Shown: one piece after another, positions 18,426 to 18,544 of the stretch | How the letters are laid out: each line of letters begins with the position of its first letter | Position numbering within the stretch: position 1 is the first letter of the stretch | NCBI GenBank assembly: GCA_047618565.1 | Contig: JBLHKW010000107.1 | Coordinates: 1 to 18,544 of the forward strand | DNA length: 18,544 bases | Origin: JBLHKW01 sp047618565 | Lineage (GTDB): Bacteria; Planctomycetota; UBA1135; GCA-002686595 | Direction: 5' to 3' | Program-made: the position numbers and the translations under genes | Notes under the pieces: generated by a model | The model's input: only the letters and a program-made list of their open reading frames with translations | The model's database searches: none | What the model was told of the DNA's origin: nothing

Positions 18426-18544
18426 ATGACGCCCATGATCGATAAAGGCCTGGCCGCCAGTGCTCTGGGAGCCATGGAGCTCGAGCTAGCGCGCTCCATG
18501 AAGGGCTTGCGGCTCAAGGGACACCCGAGCACCTGCTACCTGTC
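18426..18544 (+). CDS. Partial N-terminus, probable TldD/PmbA-like metallopeptidase-related protein
   Basis: Thirty-nine codons are visible before the window ends. The start MTPMIDKGL is followed by a helix and then ELARSMKGLRLKGHPSTCYLS. An ELxRSxxxLxLxGxPxxYxLS pattern at this position is familiar from the beginning of secreted or cytoplasmic TldD/PmbA-related proteins in several non-model phyla. No signal peptide is visible if the ATG at 18426 is right. ATGs at 18435 and further downstream are alternatives, and no strong ribosome site is present. The assignment rests on a short motif only. Confidence 0.45.
   Translation, partial: MTPMIDKGLAASALGAMELELARSMKGLRLKGHPSTCYL

Overview
The window is high-GC DNA with strong G/C preference at third codon positions and tightly packed genes. 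No rRNA, tRNA or CRISPR array was seen. The gene content is a Gram-negative-type mix: box-type benzoyl-CoA catabolism, ornithine-lipid acyltransferases, a POT peptide transporter, secreted SGNH and alpha/beta hydrolases, and a TldD-like start at the right edge. This is compatible with an environmental proteobacterium, myxobacterium-like or planctomycete-like lineage, but the sequence alone does not settle the phylum.

Region 1 (1-4022) is an aerobic benzoyl-CoA degradation locus. boxC (benzoyl-CoA-dihydrodiol lyase) and boxB (benzoyl-CoA 2,3-epoxidase) run leftwards 4 nt apart, and boxA would be expected beyond the left edge. A divergent boxR-type regulator (XRE helix-turn-helix fused to a shikimate-kinase-like domain) runs rightwards. 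A perfect 17-bp palindrome lies between the two putative -10 boxes and is the obvious operator candidate.

Region 2 (4023-5236) holds a small hypothetical gene and a short secreted-protein reading frame that looks truncated. The latter is followed by a nested set of inverted repeats (5033-5218), possibly a dispersed repeat or a bidirectional terminator.

Region 3 (5237-10551) is one leftward run: olsB, olsA, a decayed DinB-family gene, an NRDE/TANGO2-like gene, and a very large fusion of an alpha/beta hydrolase, a DedA/VTT membrane domain and an ATP-grasp domain. olsB and olsA together make ornithine lipids. The fusion gene pairs a DedA-type (lipid-scramblase family) membrane domain with two soluble enzyme domains, so much of this run may concern the membrane.

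Region 4 (10702-18544) runs rightwards. It contains a secreted double alpha/beta hydrolase, a 758-residue coiled-coil protein with an N-terminal helix-turn-helix-like segment and eight 61-residue tandem repeats, a family 2 glycosyltransferase, a membrane-anchored SGNH hydrolase, and a POT transporter with a large insert between its late transmembrane helices. A strong hairpin follows the transporter, then the beginning of a TldD/PmbA-like gene cut by the window edge.

The most unusual items are the three-domain fusion, the 61-residue-repeat protein, the large insert in the POT transporter, the DinB remnant inside an operon, and the nested inverted repeats.
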